Origin: Telopea speciosissima
Lineage: Eukaryota > Streptophyta > Magnoliopsida > Proteales > Proteaceae
NCBI RefSeq assembly: GCF_018873765.1
Contig: NC_057925.1
Location: forward strand, 35,866,646-35,930,645
Length of the DNA: 64,000 nt
Direction: 5' to 3'
Both the position numbers and the translations under genes were made by a program. Of the stretch, positions 60,306-64,000 are shown piece after piece. Under the pieces are notes generated by a model. It had not been told where the DNA came from and did no database searches. It saw only the letters and a program-made list of their open reading frames with translations. The stretch's first letter is position 1, and every line of letters begins with the position of its first letter.

Positions 60306-60318
60306 TCACCCACACATT

Positions 60319-63300
60319 GTTCATCCATCATCAAAGCTAGATTGTCGAAACTCATTATTCTTATCATTAACATAAATGAGGGTTTTACCAAAGATCTAAC
60401 AATCTTAGTCTGACTCCAAATTTGCCTGACATATTCATACATCTCAAGCATATAAAATACAAAACATTCTGCCTGAAGGCAAAGCATCCTATCCCATATA
60501 GGGCATCTTAAGTGTTTCTGCTTGGCATTTGATTGGTCCAACAAAATATCTAATAATTAAAGTGAAGATTATTCAATAGCTTCATCCAACATATTTACCC
60601 CTATCAAAATGGGTTGCAGTTCTTTTTTCATTTTCATGTCATCATTTCCATGTTCATTCATCACCATTCATTCCTTTTATTTTCACTCATGCTTTTCAGT
60701 CTTATGTCATCTCATGTGGCCTTTCATAACATCACAATAGAATAAATCCATTCACATGTAGACATAATCATTTCATACAATTACCAATCTAAATGTCATG
60801 TTAATAGTGTTTCACCATTCCATTAATTCACTACATTGCATTAGAACATTCAATCATAATACAATTCATATAACAATCAAGCTCATTACAAGCACATATC
60901 AATGGTAGAGTACCATTACATTCAATTCATACATATACTACATCATAGTATGTTATCCATTAGTTAAGTAAGTCTCACTCACCTCTATTTCCTTGGATAA
61001 TTAACAACCTCCAATAATACTTGATCAATGCAAGTTCCTACATAGGGATGTGCCACAATCAATAAGTTTCTGTGGATGCTCATTTCTTACTTGGAAAATC
61101 CTTAACATTCCATATTAAAACATCTTAATATTTCACTTTTTGGTCATCCAGTCAAAGCTACCGATCGACCGTTGCTGTTAAACAGTGCCCAAAACTCGGT
61201 TTAAAACCCAGTCAGATTTGAACTTTGTGTGTAAAATCGGAGGCGGAGTACGCTAGAGACTTGTAAGCTATGATACTTAAGCCATCACATAAGATTGTCG
61301 ACCGTGATATGGGGAAAGTTGTCGAGAAAAGATTTATCGACAGAGATAGGAGGAAGTTTGTCGATAAAATCTTAGCATACCCTCCGCAGGCGGACCGAGG
61401 TCTGTACCTATATCCTCCACCACTTTGGGATGACTAGTGGTAAGCCACTAACCATGATTGTCCAACTCAACTATGCATTATAATTATCACATTTGATTAA
61501 TGTAAATCCCTGGGACGGAGTCCATATGCGTGAGGTGACCATCCATTACTTACTATAAGTGTTAGGTATGAATAGTAATCTTAAACACAATTAAAGTTAC
61601 ATTAGTTGACTATGGATCCCACTTAACCCTAATCAAAACCTATCCCTATTTGATACTAAACTAGGCAAGGGTATTAAGGTTTTTTCACCTAAAGTGGTGA
61701 ATGACAAATAAACCTAGATGGGTTAATAGCAAGGTTAAGGTAAAATGATGTGAATAGTATAGGCATGTAAACCAAAGAAGCCCCAGACTAAAACACACCT
61801 TAGGGTCTTAAGCTAATCCAAATATGCCCTAACTAATAAGACCTAAGGTTTTAGAGCCTAACCAAATAGACCCTAAGGCCTAAAGTAGCTTATTAACCTA
61901 ACACCCTCATCTTTCCCTCTCATTTTGTAAAAGCTAAGAAAAGAAAAGGGAGAAGAGAAATCATGGAGGGAAGAAGAGAAGGAGAAGAAGAAGAGGAGAA
62001 GAGGAGATCGAAGAGGAAGAAGAAGAGAGGTGGAGCTCGAGCTACTAACACAACCTCTTGGTGAGCATCCTCTCTCTCTCAACCTTACACCTATCTCTCC
62101 ATCCATATACTAAATGTTGGACTTAGGTCATAAGCCTCCTACCATTAATGGCTTCACCAACCTAAGAATGAAGCCATTAATGGAAAGTACTGATGACAAC
62201 AAATGGGAACTAAATGATCCCCTATAATCTCCATTCCTTCCCTATTTGGAATCTCAACTTTTATGGGTGAACCCTAGATTAAGAACTAGTGATTTTAGAG
62301 AGTTTTTCTATTTAGTTGGGAGAGACATTCATGGGGTATGTGTTAAGGCACATTGGGAGCCTTAGGTGAGTTCACTTAGCTTTAGTTTCTCTCCACATCG
62401 AACCCCCTTCCAAGACATCAATGACCCAACCTATGAAAACCAGGTTTATGAATCCACCAAGGGGTTAGTGCCCTAACCCTTTAAATGGGGTGATCCTCAT
62501 GACTAAGAAGCCCTTAAGGACCCTGGAGTATGCCTGTTTGAGTCACAACCCATGGGATTCAAAACCAATCTTGGATTGGTGATGACAGCAAGACTAACAG
62601 ATGTCTCCTGGGCATGTTCCTGTCAATGGGCTTCTGCCTGTGACCAGTAAAAGGGCCGACAGGAGTCCCCTGGGTACCTTCCTGCGGACGGACCCAACCC
62701 TTCCTGTCGGTGGCCTTGTTTCAGCTCAATGAAACATATTTGTGGGGCCCATTTTCTATGGTCTTAAGTACCAACCTAATTACACATTATACCCCTATTC
62801 TAGGTCACCTAAACCTACACGGGAGTGTGCTAGAATGTGGGATCCAGAACTTGGAATCGAATCAGTTGTCTGAGAACTAAGGTGAGTGAGTTAGGTGATC
62901 GACCTGGTTTATAAAATGTTTATAACATAATGCTTTGTATGTCATTCATACACTTATGTATAATATTATTATTCTTATGCTTGGTTGTGAATTTGTATTT
63001 TTATTTTGCGATATTATCATTTACAAAATATGTTGTGCGTATGCGATTGAAAATGGAAATGGGATCCGGGTGCGATCAGTGTTGGGCTAGGAATTACCAT
63101 ATGAATGAGTATCATGGCATGTAGAACTAGGTTTTGGAAACGGGGTCCAGGTGTCGGCCGGTGCTAGACCCTAGATCGCCCTACTTACTGTTGCATTAGA
63201 GATATCTGCTACATTAGGTGGGAAACGGATTGTGACCAACAGATCGTCTTCGGTATTCACACTCCGTACTTGGCATATGCACGTATAGGCTAGAGGGGGG

Positions 63301-64000
63301 GGCGAGAGGATAGCCAGTCGACCGTCTTTTGATACTATAGACTCGATCTCTGGTTTATGCATATACGTGCTCCACTCATGCAATAGATGTATATCGGTTA
63401 GGATAACTGTACACCCAATACTATGACCCTTACCGATAGGGGTTTAGGTGTCGGTCAAACCCATGGGTCTCGGCCGTTATTCAGGGTAAACCCATCGAAA
63501 AGTTCGGGTGCCGACCGTCTTTCAGGCCGAATGCCAAGACGGGGTTTAACAAGGGAGTATTCATACATACTCTTGGTGTAGTCTAGTACAGCAGGCTCCC
63601 AGTGCAACTCGGGTTTGTCATTGTCGGGATACCATCCGTTTATGGTACCAACACCGGGGATGCTATCTAGGGTGTTGCAATACTATTATACCTGACTTAG
63701 TCTATATTGTTAAGTGGATAATAATAAAGTTCAACATCATCATGCATTCATGTAGCATGATTATAAACTGTATTTGATGTGCGGTTTACCGCGGTGGTAT
63801 GGGGCGCTTTGGTGTCCATTTATCATGTATAGTCTATAAACAACATGTCAAACCTGCCCCAATCTGACTTAAACTTTGCTTAAAGAACAGGGATCAGCAG
63901 CCACCCGCACCAATGATCTGTGGTGTATCAGCCCAATGGTTACAATCAATAGGGAGCCCCCGTAGATGACATCCACCATACCTGTAAGAAGGTGGGTTGC
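60319..64000. other. Gene-free LTR-like and low-complexity DNA
   Basis: I see no exon or transposon domain. Notable stretches are a GAA/GAG-rich run (about 61930-62035) and repeated short 'ggtgtcggcc'/'gtgccgacc' words at 63150-63520, which suggest an old gypsy LTR on the plus strand. Frames here are short and lack coding character. Confidence 0.3.

Noticed and set aside
60227-60544. 105-residue minus-strand frame
   Set aside because: It runs through the SINE and its flank; no family and no splice context.

Overview
This is nuclear DNA from a flowering plant, probably a eudicot. The reasons are a spliced leucine-rich-repeat receptor-kinase gene with canonical GT-AG introns, Ty1/copia and Ty3/gypsy elements, L1-type LINEs, a Mutator-like element with a FAR1-type transposase, hAT miniature elements, an Au-like SINE and a satellite array. 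I do not name a species. Only one gene looks intact; nearly everything else is mobile or repeat DNA. All similarities were judged by eye and no search was run.

Region 1 (1-3.6 kb) holds old repeats: a three-copy ~205-bp tandem repeat and a hAT-like miniature element with an imperfect 8-bp target duplication.

Region 2 (3.6-19.4 kb) is a three-level nest. A minus-strand copia element (3589-19416, 5-bp target duplication ATAGT) is cut inside gag by a ~2.8-kb solo LTR (8810-17433, duplication ATCGA). That LTR is itself split by a ~5.9-kb Mutator-like element (10990-16858). The Mutator-like element has long inverted ends, a decayed FAR1-type transposase and pieces of host genes, including a MAP-kinase C-terminal fragment. 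The copia element appears to have landed in a LINE whose 3' part follows (19.4-21.6 kb).

Region 3 (22.2-31 kb) is the host gene: three coding exons for a 1011-residue LRR receptor-like pseudokinase close to Arabidopsis At2g27060. Its 3.7-kb second intron carries a truncated Au-like SINE and a pair of diverged direct repeats.

Region 4 (32.7-40.2 kb) is a younger plus-strand copia element: ~95% similar LTRs, a primer site for initiator Met-tRNA, a polypurine tract and a TCAAG duplication. Its integrase region is split by a 615-bp hAT miniature element with a perfect 8-bp duplication.

Region 5 (42.2-45.7 kb) is a 5'-truncated LINE with a ~12-bp target duplication.

Region 6 (46-58.2 kb) looks like the 3' half of a Tat-like gypsy element. 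It shows an integrase end, a decayed extra ORF (DUF7745-like) and an antisense multi-exon plant-mobile-domain pseudogene with its own TATA box. Four families of short tandem repeats follow, then ~24 copies of a ~213-214-bp satellite, five of them inverted as a block.

Region 7 (58.2-64 kb) is AT-rich and LTR-like, with one tRNA-derived SINE.
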